Below are positions 1 through 9,056 of a DNA stretch of 64,000 nucleotides, piece by piece (position 1 is the first letter of the stretch; the number at the start of each line of letters is the position of its first letter). This DNA comes from Bordetella parapertussis. Its GTDB lineage: Bacteria; Pseudomonadota; Gammaproteobacteria; Burkholderiales; Burkholderiaceae_C. The position numbers and the translations under genes are program-made. Under the pieces are notes generated by a model. The model searched no databases. It saw only the letters and a list, made by a program, of their open reading frames with translations, and was not told where the DNA came from. The stretch lies in the NCBI GenBank assembly GCA_945870575.1, contig CAMBSK010000008.1:1-64000 (forward strand), in the 5' to 3' direction.

Positions 1-81
1 CACGGTATGACTGTTGTTACGCGCAACATGGCAGATTTTGCCGACACAGGCGTGAAATTGATCAATCCATTTGTAACTTGA
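1..81 (+). CDS. PIN-domain (VapC-type) toxin, C-terminal fragment cut by the window edge
   Basis: An open frame enters from the left edge and stops at 79-81. The 26 visible residues contain the pattern T-V-V-T-R-N-x-x-D-F followed by G-V-K-L-x-N-P-F. This is the usual last strand of VapC/FitB PIN-domain ribonucleases, where the Asp of the N-x-x-D-F segment belongs to the acidic metal-binding site. The antitoxin would lie to the left and is not visible. The stretch is short, so the call rests on one motif, but the motif is characteristic. Confidence 0.7.
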   Translation, partial: HGMTVVTRNMADFADTGVKLINPFVT

Positions 82-118
82 ATTGACCGTTCAAAAAAGT
101 TTCAAAATTACGGTCAAT
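82..118. repeat. 9-bp perfect inverted repeat after the toxin stop codon
   Basis: ATTGACCGT (82-90) and ACGGTCAAT (110-118) are exact reverse complements, separated by 19 AT-rich bases. The repeat begins one base after the PIN-toxin stop codon. It could act as a weak transcript-end hairpin, although no T-run follows directly, or as a protein-binding site. Confidence 0.35.
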
Positions 119-194
119 GCAACTTAGCCTTAACTCCTTGCAAATTCAATCAACCCAAAGCAGCAAAAAGAGCTAATACGAAAGTAGGGGAGGG

Positions 195-239
195 TTCTTT
201 GGTAGAAAAAAAACCAAAGAATTTGACACAAACTGTGTC
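195..239 (-). terminator. Probable terminator downstream of tRNA-Phe
   Basis: Two hairpins lie just past the 3' end of the minus-strand tRNA-Phe gene. One is GACACA/TGTGTC (225-239) with a 3-base loop. The other is TTCTTTGGT/ACCAAAGAA (195-203 with 213-221), whose loop is T-rich on the minus strand. Read on the minus strand, the first hairpin is followed by AAATTCTTTGG and eight T residues, consistent with intrinsic termination. Confidence 0.5.
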
Positions 240-304
240 TCAAAACGTGCAACGTTCGTGCAATAGAAAAGCGCAGCACGTTTTCACCTGCTACGCCTTG
301 TACA

Positions 305-380
305 TGGTGGCCTGGAGTGGAATCGAACCACTGACACGCGGATTTTCAATCCGCTGCTCTACCAACTGAGCTACCGGGCC
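305..380 (-). tRNA. tRNA-Phe (GAA)
   Basis: The minus strand gives a 76-base cloverleaf with the acceptor stem starting GGCCCGG, a D-loop with GTTGGTAGAG, an anticodon loop with GAA, the T-loop GGTTCGATTCC and an encoded CCA end. The elements are complete and of normal length. Confidence 0.97.
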
Positions 381-504
381 GTAAGGGTTGAGACTATAAC
401 ACCGATGAGCAGCATCAATTTTACTCGGGATCGAACTTTTTCAGCTCTCTTTTATCCGTGCCATAGCTCGGTTGAGCCAGTGCAATACTTACCGTCAAGG
501 CACA

Positions 505-1455
505 ATGCAGGCAGTCAATTCTCGAGTCCCCATGAATCCTGCACAACTGCACTGCGAACACCTGAGCAAGCGCTTCGGCGACAACCTGGTGGTCGATGAT
601 TTGTCTTTCGCGCTATACCCCGGTGAATGCCTGGGCGTGATCGGCCCGAATGGCGCGGGTAAGACCACCACGTTTCGTATTTGCCTGGGCCTGACCGCGC
701 CCGACAGTGGCAGCGTCACCATCTTTGGTGAAGACATGCCCACGCAGGCTTTGTCCATCAAATCCCGGCTTGGCGTGGTTAGCCAGTTCGATAGCCTAGA
801 CCCGGATTTTTCCTGCGCCGAAAACCTACTGGTCTATGGCCGCTATTTCGGCATGAAGCGCGCCAACATAAATGCACGCATTCCCAAGTTGTTGGAATTT
901 GCTTCCTTGACCCATAAAGCCGATGCCAAACCCGGCGAGCTCTCCGGCGGCATGAAGCGCCGATTGAGTCTGGCACGCGCGCTGATCAACGACCCTTTGC
1001 TGCTGCTGCTGGATGAGCCGACCACCGGGCTTGATCCGCAGGCCCGGCATTTGATGTGGGAGCGTTTGCAGCAGTTACTGCAACAAGGTAAATCCATTTT
1101 GCTGACCACGCATTTCATGGACGAGGCAGAACGCCTGTGCGACCGCTTGCTGGTGCTGGACCACGGACGCATGATTGCCGAAGGCAGACCGCGTGACCTG
1201 ATCGCCCAGCACCTGGAACCAGATGTGGTCGAGGTCTATGGCGGCGACACTCAGGCCTTAGCGCATGGGGTGCTGCGTGCGCTGGCGCAACGTACCGAGG
1301 TCAGCGGTGACACCGTGTTTTTCTACACGCAAACCGCTCAAGCCTTGTTGCAAGCGCTGGCGGCTTACCCGGGGGTTCGAAGCCTGCATCGCCCGGCGAA
1401 CCTGGAGGATTTATTTTTAAAACTGACCGGGCGGCAAATCCGCGAGGGGGCATGA
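505..1455 (+). CDS. NodI/DrrA-type ABC exporter, ATP-binding subunit
   Basis: ATPase subunit of an ABC-2-type exporter related to NodI. With the ATG at 505, Walker A (GPNGAGKT) is at about residues 47-54, the Q-loop SQFD at 93-96, the signature LSGG at 146-149 and Walker B LLLLDEP at 166-172. The C-terminal 80 residues form the extra domain usual in NodI/DrrA proteins. The 505 start has AAGG a few bases upstream; ATG 532 and TTG 472 are alternatives. The stop overlaps the start of the permease gene at 1452 (ATGA), so the two should be translationally coupled. NodI homologues occur widely outside rhizobia, so the name does not imply nodulation; the substrate cannot be read from sequence. Confidence 0.87.
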   Translation: MQAVNSRVPMNPAQLHCEHLSKRFGDNLVVDDLSFALYPGECLGVIGPNGAGKTTTFRICLGLTAPDSGSVTIFGEDMPTQALSIKSRLGVVSQFDSLDPDFSCAENLLVYGRYFGMKRANINARIPKLLEFASLTHKADAKPGELSGGMKRRLSLARALINDPLLLLLDEPTTGLDPQARHLMWERLQQLLQQGKSILLTTHFMDEAERLCDRLLVLDHGRMIAEGRPRDLIAQHLEPDVVEVYGGDTQALAHGVLRALAQRTEVSGDTVFFYTQTAQALLQALAAYPGVRSLHRPANLEDLFLKLTGRQIREGA

Positions 1456-2222
1456 TGCGCTTGCGATTCTGGCCCGTGTTTTTGCGTAATTTTCTGGTCT
1501 GGCGAAAGATGATCATCCCCAGCCTGATCGCCAATATCGCCGAGCCCTTGATGTGGCTGGTGGCTTTCGGCTATGGCCTGGGCGCGCTGGTCGGCGAGGT
1601 GCAACTCGGTGCGCAGAAAGTACCTTACATCGTGTTTTTGGCCAGCGGTTCCATTTGCATGAGCGCCATGAACGCGGCGACCTTCGAGGCTTTGTACTCG
1701 GCTTTTTCGCGTATGCATATGCAAAAAACCTGGGACGGCATCATGAATGCGCCGGTGCGTTTGGACGATGTGTTGCTGGCTGAAATGCTGTGGGCCGCGT
1801 TCAAAGCCATCTTCACTGCGACGGCCATTCTCTTCGTGATGCTGGCCTTGGGGATTGCTGACAGCTGGAAGGTATTGCTGGCCTGGCCTATTTTGCTCGG
1901 CGTTGGCATCACCTTTAGCTGCCTGGCTTTGATCTTTAACGCCTTGGCCAAGGGCTACGATTTTTTCACCTACTACTTCACGCTGTTTCTCACGCCCATG
2001 ATGTTTTTAAGCGGCGTGTTTTTTCCGCTGGACAACTTACCTGAAGGCGTGCGCTGGATGGCCACGGCGTTGCCGCTGACCCAGGCCGTGTCGCTGGTGC
2101 GTCCGCTGTTCATGGACCAGTGGCCCGAGCATGTGTTGGTGCATATAGGCATATTGACCGCTTATGCAGTAGCCGCTTGGACGATAGCGCTGCACTTGAC
2201 GCGCAAACGCTTCAAACAGTAG
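1452..2222 (+). CDS. NodJ/ABC-2-type exporter permease
   Basis: Integral membrane partner of the preceding ATPase, 256 residues. Six hydrophobic stretches are visible, including those around residues 17-40, 56-75, 102-130, 136-160, 168-190 and 225-245. The sequence P-M-M-F-L-S-G-V-F-F-P-L near residues 177-188 is a hallmark of ABC-2 permeases of the NodJ/DrrB group. The gene overlaps the ATPase stop by 4 bases. The pair forms a complete two-component exporter with no visible substrate gene. The neighbouring ferredoxin gene is convergent, with its stop only 2 bases away. Confidence 0.87.
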   Translation: MMRLRFWPVFLRNFLVWRKMIIPSLIANIAEPLMWLVAFGYGLGALVGEVQLGAQKVPYIVFLASGSICMSAMNAATFEALYSAFSRMHMQKTWDGIMNAPVRLDDVLLAEMLWAAFKAIFTATAILFVMLALGIADSWKVLLAWPILLGVGITFSCLALIFNALAKGYDFFTYYFTLFLTPMMFLSGVFFPLDNLPEGVRWMATALPLTQAVSLVRPLFMDQWPEHVLVHIGILTAYAVAAWTIALHLTRKRFKQ

Positions 2223-2224
2223 CT

Positions 2225-2548
2225 TTAAATCTGCCGCTCCGGCATGTAAACACGCATGCCGTCCATGAAATACTCGACCATGATTTGACACGCTAAGCGG
2301 CTGTGCTGCTCGCGCGGCTCAGCGGTAAAGCCGAGCATGGCTTGTTCGTCTTCGGAGGGCTCAAACAGCTCTTGTGCGTGCTCAGCTTGTATAAAGCAAT
2401 GGCACGTGGCGCAAGTGCAGTTACCGCTACACTCTGCAACAAAACCAAGCACACCAGCCTCTTGGGCTGCACTCAATAAAGTTTGGCCGTTTTGGGCGTA
2501 AGCCTCTTGTTCCTGGCCGTCAGGGTAAATAAATATCAGTTGAATCAT
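2225..2548 (-). CDS. [2Fe-2S] ferredoxin, adrenodoxin type
   Basis: A 107-residue electron carrier. Cys40, Cys46, Cys49 and Cys87 fit the C-x5-C-x2-C...C cluster pattern of vertebrate/bacterial-type ferredoxins; Cys44 and Cys51 are extra. The start overlaps the stop of the TctC-type gene (ATGA at 2548), so it is the last gene of the operon that starts at 11782. Ferredoxins of this type donate electrons to oxygenases or P450s. No such partner lies in this operon, so its redox partner is probably elsewhere in the genome. Confidence 0.9.
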   Translation of the reverse strand: MIQLIFIYPDGQEQEAYAQNGQTLLSAAQEAGVLGFVAECSGNCTCATCHCFIQAEHAQELFEPSEDEQAMLGFTAEPREQHSRLACQIMVEYFMDGMRVYMPERQI

Positions 2549-3612
2549 CAGTCTGCATACACCCCGGCAGCTTTAATGACGGGGCTCCATTTGTTGATTT
2601 CGGACAAAACAAATTTTCTGTGCTCTTGGGGCTCGGTGCGTTTGTCGGTGATCATGACTGCGCCCATGTCCTGCTGTTTTTTGACAAAGGCCGGGTCACT
2701 CAACACCTTGCGTATGGCTGTGTTCCATTTGGTCTTGGTGTCAGCGCTCATGCCTTTAGGGCCATAGGCGCCGTGCCAAATGCTGATTTGAAAGCCTTTG
2801 ATCCCGAGTTCCTGCATGGTTGGCAAATGGCTGAATGTCGGTTGCGTCAGTCGCTTAGGTGCAGTGACCGCATAGGCCTTGACTTTTTTACCATCGATAT
2901 AAGCCATGGTGTTGCTGGTCTGATCACACAGCAAATCAATTTGCCCGCCCATCAAATCGTTGATGGCCATGGACACGCCTTTGTAGGGAATGGTGGCGAG
3001 TTCGGTTTTCATGGCTGCTTGCCACAGCAGACCGCACAAATGGGAGGCCGAGCCTATACCGGCATTGCCCAAGTTGGCAATGTCCTTGTTTTTGCCTATC
3101 CAGGCTGACAACTGTTTGTAATCGTTAGCTTCCATGGTGGGTCTAGCCACGATGGTCATGGGCACTTCATGGATCATGCCCAGAAAAGTGAAATCAGTGT
3201 CCACTTTAAAACCGGGGTTGCGGTTGAGCGCGGGCATGGTGGCCATGCCGATATGGTGGATCAAAATCGTGTGGCCGTCAGGCGCGGCACGCGCCACCTT
3301 TTGCGTGGCAATCGCGCCACCCGCACCCAAAACGTTTTCCACCACCACCGAGTTCACACCCAGCGGTTTGCGCAAAGCCTCGGCCATGTCGCGCGCCAGC
3401 CTGTCGGTAGGCCCGCCGGCGGTGAACGGCACGACGATGGTGATGGGCTTGTCCTTGACAGGAAAACTTTGCGCAAAGGCGTTGCACCCATAGAAAAACG
3501 CCAGCGTACTCAGCATTGCTGCTTGCGCATATTTGGTGACGGATTGCTGCAACAACCCATGCTGCGCCAAGAGCTGTGCCGGCTTGTTATTTATAACTGC
3601 GCGCATCTTCAA
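2548..3612 (-). CDS. TctC/Bug-family periplasmic solute-binding protein
   Basis: Tripartite tricarboxylate transporter receptor of about 354 residues. The unusually long N-terminus is followed by a hydrophobic signal segment (about residues 33-48) ending at A-F-A. The mature part begins with K-P-I-T-I-V-V-P-F-T-A-G-G-P-T-D, the standard Bug-protein entry motif that contacts carboxylated ligands. The ATG at 3612 overlaps the end of the upstream ligase gene by 26 bases; ATG 3606 is an alternative. No TctA or TctB membrane genes are present, which is common for the very many orphan Bug proteins of Burkholderiales. It likely binds an aromatic or other carboxylate. Confidence 0.88.
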   Translation of the reverse strand: MKMRAVINNKPAQLLAQHGLLQQSVTKYAQAAMLSTLAFFYGCNAFAQSFPVKDKPITIVVPFTAGGPTDRLARDMAEALRKPLGVNSVVVENVLGAGGAIATQKVARAAPDGHTILIHHIGMATMPALNRNPGFKVDTDFTFLGMIHEVPMTIVARPTMEANDYKQLSAWIGKNKDIANLGNAGIGSASHLCGLLWQAAMKTELATIPYKGVSMAINDLMGGQIDLLCDQTSNTMAYIDGKKVKAYAVTAPKRLTQPTFSHLPTMQELGIKGFQISIWHGAYGPKGMSADTKTKWNTAIRKVLSDPAFVKKQQDMGAVMITDKRTEPQEHRKFVLSEINKWSPVIKAAGVYAD

Positions 3613-4834
3613 TCACTTTTCCATCGTTGGGCAAGCTGCCAGGCGTTACGACAACAATCTCGGCGCGCAACTTGGTGATGTCTCGCACCGCTTGTTCCAC
3701 CGATGCAATCAACTCGGCATTCTGCGCCAACGTTTCTATATGCAAATGCATTTGGTCTTGCGCCATTTCACCGCTGACCACCAAACGCGCTTTGCTGATC
3801 TGCTCAAAACGCTTGACAATTTGATCGACTTGACCGGGATGCACAAACATGCCGCGCACCTTGGTGGTTTGATCGGCGCGGCCCATCCAGCCTTTGATGC
3901 GCTGGTTGGTGCGACCTGTCGGGCAGATGCCGGGTAGCAGGGCTGTCAAGTCACCGGTGCCGAAACGTATCAGCGGGTAATCCGGGTTGAGCGTGGTCAC
4001 CACCAATTCACCTACTTCACCTTCGGCCACCGGGTCCCCGGTGCCGGGCCGCACGATTTCAACAATCACGCCTTCGTCCAACACCAGACCTTCGCGCGCT
4101 GCGGTTTCATAGGCAATCAACCCGATATCTGCTGTTGCATAGCACTGGTAAGCGGTGATGCCCCGTTCGGCCAGCCAGTCGCGCAGCGAAGGCGGAAACG
4201 CTTCGCCGCTGACCAGCGCTTTTTTCAATGACGGCAAGGAGACACCAGTTTCAGCCGCTTTGTCTATGATGATTTTCAAAAAACTCGGTGTACCGCAATA
4301 GCCTGCGGGGCGCAATTCAACCATGGCTTGCAACTGCTGCTCGGTCTGTCCGGTACCGCCAGGGAACACGCTGCAGCCTAAGGCGTGCGCGCCGCTTTCC
4401 ATCATCGAACCGGCAGGCGTGAAGTGGTAGCTGAAGCAGTTATGCACCAGTTCGCCTGTGCGAAACCCGGCAGAAAACAAGGCGCGCGCAATACGCCAAT
4501 AGTCAGCGCGCGTGCCTTCAGGCTCGTAAATCGTCCCAGGCGAAGCAAATACGCGCGGCATGGCTTTGCCAAACGACAAAGCAGAAAAACCGCCGAACAC
4601 ATCATTGGCGCGCTGTGCTTGTTGCCGCTCGAGCAACTCATATTTGCGCGTCACCGGCAAAGCAGCCAGCGCCTCACGCGAAGTGATGGCAGCAGCGTTC
4701 ACGCCTTTCAAAATACCAGCAAAGGCTGGCGTGTGTTGTTGTGCATGCGCAATCTGCTTGGGCAATGCTTGCAGCAGTGCAGCTTCGCGTTCGGCAGGGT
4801 TGCGGGTTTCCAGAGCGTCGTATCTGTCAGTCAT
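3587..4834 (-). CDS. Phenylacetate-CoA-ligase-like AMP-forming enzyme
   Basis: 415 residues, the normal size for the PaaK branch of adenylate-forming enzymes. Visible landmarks are Y-C-G-T-P-S-F-L near residue 185, S-G-E-A-F-P-P-S near 215, Y-x-x-A-D-I-G-L-I-A-Y-E near 239-250, R-F-G-T-G-D-L near 292-298 and G-R-A-D-Q-T-T-K-V-R-G-M-F-V-H-P near 325-340. These match PaaK homologues that form CoA thioesters of aromatic acids. The gene sits between the LivF-type gene and the TctC-type gene in one operon, suggesting the imported compound is trapped as a CoA ester. The actual substrate is unknown. Confidence 0.85.
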   Translation of the reverse strand: MTDRYDALETRNPAEREAALLQALPKQIAHAQQHTPAFAGILKGVNAAAITSREALAALPVTRKYELLERQQAQRANDVFGGFSALSFGKAMPRVFASPGTIYEPEGTRADYWRIARALFSAGFRTGELVHNCFSYHFTPAGSMMESGAHALGCSVFPGGTGQTEQQLQAMVELRPAGYCGTPSFLKIIIDKAAETGVSLPSLKKALVSGEAFPPSLRDWLAERGITAYQCYATADIGLIAYETAAREGLVLDEGVIVEIVRPGTGDPVAEGEVGELVVTTLNPDYPLIRFGTGDLTALLPGICPTGRTNQRIKGWMGRADQTTKVRGMFVHPGQVDQIVKRFEQISKARLVVSGEMAQDQMHLHIETLAQNAELIASVEQAVRDITKLRAEIVVVTPGSLPNDGKVIEDARSYK

Positions 4835-4840
4835 ATTTGT

Positions 4841-5668
4841 TCAGGCAAGCCAGCGCTTGCGGCGTTTGTAACTTTTCACGTCTTTGAAGCTTTTGCGTTC
4901 ACCGCCGCCCATGCCTAAGTAAAACTCTTTCACGTCTTCGTTGCTGGCCAGATCAGCGGCTACACCGTCCATGACAATGCGGCCCGACTCCATGATGTAA
5001 CCGAAGTCGGCATAGCGCAAAGCCATGTTGGTGTTTTGCTCGGCCAGCAAAAAAGTGACGTGTTCTTTCTGGTTCAAGTCTTTGACGATATTGAACACTT
5101 CTTCAACGATTTGCGGCGCCAAGCCCATGGACGGCTCGTCCAGCAACACCAGTCTCGGGTTGGCCATCAAAGCGCGGCCAATGGCGCACATTTGCTGTTC
5201 ACCACCCGAGGTGTAGGCTGCTTGTGAAGTGCGCCGTATTTTCAGGCGTGGGAAGTAGTTGTAAACCTTCTCGAGGTTGGCGGCGATCTCGCCTTTGTCG
5301 GTGCGCGTGTAACTGCCGGTGAGCAGGTTTTCTTCGATCGTCAAATGCGCAAAACAATGCCGACCTTCCATGACTTGCACCACACCGCGCTGCACCAGAT
5401 CGGCAGGCGTGAGGTTTTCAATCCGCTCACCGCGCAACTCAATGCTGCCCTTGGTGACTTCGCCGCGCTCGCCTTTGAGCAAATTGGAGATGGCGCGCAG
5501 TGTGGTGGTTTTACCGGCCCCGTTGCCGCCAAGCAAAGCGACGATGCCGCGCTCGGGCACCTGCAATGAGACGCCTTTGAGCACCAGGATCACGTGGTTG
5601 TAAATGACCTCAATGCCGTTGACATTCAAAACAATCTTGGGCGTACTCATGGCGGTGTCCGGTTGCAT
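4841..5668 (-). CDS. LivF-type ABC transporter ATP-binding protein
   Basis: Second ATPase of a branched-chain-amino-acid-type importer, 275 residues. Walker A (GGNGAGKT) is at residues 47-54; the signature is T-S-G-G-E-Q-Q-M instead of the usual L-S-G-G, and Walker B is L-V-L-L-D-E-P-S-M-G-L. The C-terminus carries a lysine/arginine-rich tail (about 20 residues) longer than in classical LivF. ATG 5668 is used here; ATG 5650 is possible and neither has an ideal ribosome site. It follows the substrate-binding gene by 8 bases. Confidence 0.88.
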   Translation of the reverse strand: MQPDTAMSTPKIVLNVNGIEVIYNHVILVLKGVSLQVPERGIVALLGGNGAGKTTTLRAISNLLKGERGEVTKGSIELRGERIENLTPADLVQRGVVQVMEGRHCFAHLTIEENLLTGSYTRTDKGEIAANLEKVYNYFPRLKIRRTSQAAYTSGGEQQMCAIGRALMANPRLVLLDEPSMGLAPQIVEEVFNIVKDLNQKEHVTFLLAEQNTNMALRYADFGYIMESGRIVMDGVAADLASNEDVKEFYLGMGGGERKSFKDVKSYKRRKRWLA

Positions 5669-5676
5669 GCCTCAGC

Positions 5677-6999
5677 TCAAGACTGGCAGTCCGCACCGGT
5701 GCGGCGCGTCAGCTTTTTCTCGGCCGCATATTTATCAGCTGTGGCTTTGACCAGCGGCTTCAAAATCTGCTCGTCGGCTTGCATCCAGTCCGAGGTGAAT
5801 TCCCAGGCCTTGCCGTTCCATGTATGAATGCGTGTCCAAGCCGCGCCCATGTGGTCCATACACGAAGTACTGATGGGACGCATCACGCCTTTGAAGCCGA
5901 GGGCATCAAGTTTGGCTTGTGTGAGGTTCAAATTCTCCAGGCCCCAACGCACTTGCTCGCCGGTCATGACCTTGCCTTTGCCGAAACGCTCTTGCGCTGA
6001 ACGTATGCCTTCAATACCTATCATGGCGCTCATTGCGCCGCGCAAATAAAGCACTTGACCGACTTCTTCTTTCGGCCCTGTGCCCAGACCTTTGGCATGG
6101 ATTTGAGTCAGCATGAATTTGACGATGTCGGAATTCGGTTCGGCACCGTGTTGAATCGTCACCGCGTTGTAACCCTTGGCACCATCGGCCACGTCTTTGA
6201 CGTCAGGCTCGGCACCGGCCCACCACACGCCGTACATTTTTTCGCGCGCATAACCGGTGGCTTGCGCTTCCTTGATGGCGGTGGAATTCATCACGCCCCA
6301 ACCCCACAACACCACGTAATCAGGCTTGGACTGACGCACTTGCAACCAAGTCGCTTTTTGTTCAACACCGGGCGGCGTGACCGGCAGCAATTGCAACTCG
6401 AACCCGTGGTTGCGGGCACGCTCTTGCAACAGTGGAATCGGCTCTTTGCCAAACGGGCTGTCGTGGTAGACCAGCGCGATTTTTTTGCCTTTGAGCTTGT
6501 CCAAGCTGCCTTCTTTTTTACCGATGGCTTGTACGATGGTGTCAGCCGCCACCCAGTAGGTACCGGCAATAGGGAAATTCCACTTGAACACAGCACCGTC
6601 AGAGCTTTCACTGCGGCCATAGCCAACGGTCACCACCGGAATTTTGTCGCCGGGTGCTTTTTCAGTCACTGCAAAAGTAGCACCGGTTGATAAGGTCTGC
6701 ACAAAACTGGGTTTTTTGCTTTTCAGCCGCTCATAGCATTCGACGCTGCGCGCCGTGTCATAACCGGTTTCGCATTCTTCATAAGCGATTTTCACGCCGT
6801 TGATGCCCCCTTTGACGTTCACCAGTTTCAGGTAATCGACAAAGCCGTTGGCCCAGGGTGTGCCGTTGGGCGCATAAGGGCCGGTGCGGTAAGACAGTAC
6901 CGGGACAAACTGTTCCTTGGCCTGCGCCACGGCCTGTGTGGCCGCCGACATCAACACCGAGGTCAGCAGAGCAGATAACAACAAGACTGGCTTTTTCAT
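5677..6999 (-). CDS. LivK-type periplasmic substrate-binding protein
   Basis: Type I periplasmic binding protein of the hydrophobic/branched-chain amino acid and aromatic-acid uptake class. The ATG at 6999 is preceded by AAGGAG at a good distance and opens a signal peptide (KK, a hydrophobic run, then ending near A-Q-A). A TTG at 7014 lies inside the ribosome site and is rejected. The mature protein keeps the family pattern of two alpha/beta lobes, with V-L-S-Y-R-T-G-P-Y-A-P-N-G at the start. Its unusually large size (440 residues) fits the subgroup found with acyl-CoA ligases in Burkholderiales rather than true LivK. Ligand not predictable. Confidence 0.86.
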   Translation of the reverse strand: MKKPVLLLSALLTSVLMSAATQAVAQAKEQFVPVLSYRTGPYAPNGTPWANGFVDYLKLVNVKGGINGVKIAYEECETGYDTARSVECYERLKSKKPSFVQTLSTGATFAVTEKAPGDKIPVVTVGYGRSESSDGAVFKWNFPIAGTYWVAADTIVQAIGKKEGSLDKLKGKKIALVYHDSPFGKEPIPLLQERARNHGFELQLLPVTPPGVEQKATWLQVRQSKPDYVVLWGWGVMNSTAIKEAQATGYAREKMYGVWWAGAEPDVKDVADGAKGYNAVTIQHGAEPNSDIVKFMLTQIHAKGLGTGPKEEVGQVLYLRGAMSAMIGIEGIRSAQERFGKGKVMTGEQVRWGLENLNLTQAKLDALGFKGVMRPISTSCMDHMGAAWTRIHTWNGKAWEFTSDWMQADEQILKPLVKATADKYAAEKKLTRRTGADCQS

Positions 7000-7045
7000 C
7001 TTCTTCTCCTTCAATTTGGTCTCACAGAAAGGGGTTTAAACACAC

Positions 7046-8122
7046 TCAATAAGGGAAGGGCCAGACGCGCATTTTCTGTTTGCCTATGGCCCACAAACGC
7101 GCCAAGCCGTGCGGCTCGACAATCAAAAACCAGACAATCAAGGCGCCGAAAATCATCAACTCGGCATGCGAGACCACAGTGGTGGATATCACCAGACCGA
7201 ACCAGCCTGCGAACACCGGCAGAAATTGATTGAGAAAAATCGGCAACACCACAATGAATGCCGCGCCCAGAAATCCACCCATGATGGAGCCCATGCCGCC
7301 GATGATGACCATGAACAACAAACGGAAAGATTGATCCACTGAAAATGCGCTTGGCTCCCAGGAGCCCAGGTAAATAAACGCCCACAGCGCACCGGCCATG
7401 CCGATGATGAACGAGCTGACCGCAAACGCGCTGAGCTTGGCGTACATGGGGCGTATGCCGATGACGGCCGCAGCCACATCCATATCGCGTATCGCCATCC
7501 ATTCGCGACCGATGGCGCCGCGCACCAGATTTTTCGCCAGCAACGCCACCACGCACAGCAGGCTCAGGCAAAACAGGTATTTGCTCAAATCGCTTTCAAT
7601 CGGCAACCCAAACACTTGCAAGTTAGACACCGACACCGAGCCGGATGGCGTGTCCAAGGTGAACCACTTGATACGCAAAAACATCCAGTCAGCAAAAAAC
7701 TGCGCGGCCAATGTCGCGACCGCCAAATACAAACCACGCACCCGCAAACTCGGCAAACCAAACAAGATGCCGAACACAGTGGCGCACAGTCCGCCCAGAA
7801 TCAATGTTGGAATCAAAGGCATGCCGGGAATGCGCGCAAAAAAGTTGTACGCGCCATAAGCACCAACCGCCATGAACGCGCCCGAGCCCAATGAAATTTG
7901 TCCGCAATAGCCGACCAGAATATTCACGCCCAACGCCGCCATGGCCATGATGACGAAGGGAATCAGAATGGCGCTGAACATGTAGTCTGAGGCGATGAAC
8001 GGCACGCCGGCAAATGCCAGCAGCAGCAATGCAGCCATGAACCAGCGATCCTGCACGATAGGGAATATCTGCTGATCCGCTTGGTAGCTGGTTTTGAATT
8101 GACCGTTTTCTCTGTAGAACAT
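7046..8122 (-). CDS. LivM-type ABC transporter permease
   Basis: Inner-membrane permease with about nine hydrophobic segments. ATG 8122 (M-F-Y-R-E-N) is chosen over the longer frame because it lies 2 bases after the stop of the LivH-type gene. The family motif is visible as G-Y-C-G-Q-I-S-L-G-S-G-A-F in the first third, and the cytoplasmic EAA-like loop R-E-W-M-A-I-R-D-M-D-V-A-A-A near the middle. It should pair with the LivH-type permease to form the membrane channel. Confidence 0.88.
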   Translation of the reverse strand: MFYRENGQFKTSYQADQQIFPIVQDRWFMAALLLLAFAGVPFIASDYMFSAILIPFVIMAMAALGVNILVGYCGQISLGSGAFMAVGAYGAYNFFARIPGMPLIPTLILGGLCATVFGILFGLPSLRVRGLYLAVATLAAQFFADWMFLRIKWFTLDTPSGSVSVSNLQVFGLPIESDLSKYLFCLSLLCVVALLAKNLVRGAIGREWMAIRDMDVAAAVIGIRPMYAKLSAFAVSSFIIGMAGALWAFIYLGSWEPSAFSVDQSFRLLFMVIIGGMGSIMGGFLGAAFIVVLPIFLNQFLPVFAGWFGLVISTTVVSHAELMIFGALIVWFLIVEPHGLARLWAIGKQKMRVWPFPY

Positions 8123-8124
8123 GC

Positions 8125-9051
8125 TTAAACCCGGTCGATGATCTTTTCGCCAAACAAACCTTGCGGACGAACCAACAAGAACAACAAAGCCAAAACATAA
8201 GCAAACCAAATTTCGATGCCGCCACCGACATACGGCCCCAGATAGACCTCTGACAATTTCTCACCGACACCAATGATCAAGCCGCCGATGATGGCGCCGG
8301 GCACGGAAGTGAGGCCACCCAAAATCACCACTGGCAAAGCACGCAAAGCCACTGTGGCCAAGGAAAATTGCACGCCGAGTTTGCTGCCCCAGATCATGCC
8401 GGCCACCAAAGCCACCACGCCGGCCACGCACCACACGATCACCCAAATGCGGTTCAAAGGTATGCCGATAGACTGCGCCGCCTGATGGTCATCGGCTACG
8501 GCACGCAAAGCGCGTCCGGTGCTGGTCTTTTGAAAAAACAGCGACAACAAAGCCACCAGACATGCCGCGATCAGCGCTGCGATCAAATCTTCCTGGTTGA
8601 TCAAAATACCGCCGGGGAAAGTGGACTCGAAAGCCATCACTGGTTCTTTGGGCATGCCGATGTCTATCTTGTAAATGTCGCTGCCGAAAATCGATTGGCC
8701 CAGGCCTTCCAGAAAATAAGTGATGCCAAGAGTCGCCATCAGCAAGGTAGTGCCTTCCTGGTTGACGAGTTGGCGCAACACCAATCGCTCAATCAGCCAG
8801 GCCACGCAAAACATGACAACGGCTGCCATGGCAAAAGCGATCAGGTTGACCAACCACAAATTGCCCAGACCGGAAGCATTCAACCACTCGGAAAAACGCG
8901 CCATGGCCAGTGCCGCGAACAAGACCATCGCGCCTTGCGCAAAATTGAACACGCCGGAGGCTTTGAAGATCAGCACAAAGCCTAAAGCGACCAGCGAATA
9001 CAACATACCCGCCATCAGCCCGCCTAACAGTGTTTCAAGAAAGAATCCCAT
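8125..9051 (-). CDS. LivH-type ABC transporter permease
   Basis: About 308 residues, mostly hydrophobic. N-terminal G-L-M-A-G-M-L-Y-S-L-V-A-L-G-F-V-L-I-F and the following F-N-F-A-Q-G-A-M are the classical LivH signature; the coupling loop contains G-R-A-L-R-A-V-A-D-D-H-Q-A-A. The ATG at 9051 is preferred to the TTG at 9060, which lies inside the stop region of the LivG-type gene. Confidence 0.88.
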   Translation of the reverse strand: MGFFLETLLGGLMAGMLYSLVALGFVLIFKASGVFNFAQGAMVLFAALAMARFSEWLNASGLGNLWLVNLIAFAMAAVVMFCVAWLIERLVLRQLVNQEGTTLLMATLGITYFLEGLGQSIFGSDIYKIDIGMPKEPVMAFESTFPGGILINQEDLIAALIAACLVALLSLFFQKTSTGRALRAVADDHQAAQSIGIPLNRIWVIVWCVAGVVALVAGMIWGSKLGVQFSLATVALRALPVVILGGLTSVPGAIIGGLIIGVGEKLSEVYLGPYVGGGIEIWFAYVLALLFLLVRPQGLFGEKIIDRV

Positions 9052-9056
9052 GGCAG

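Noticed and set aside
82..304. Possible small gene between the toxin fragment and tRNA-Phe
   Set aside because: Only AT-rich DNA and hairpins are visible; no frame with a plausible start.
505..2222. Evidence of nodulation ability from NodI/NodJ-like proteins
   Set aside because: NodIJ homologues are common exporters in non-symbiotic Burkholderiales, and no nodABC genes are present.
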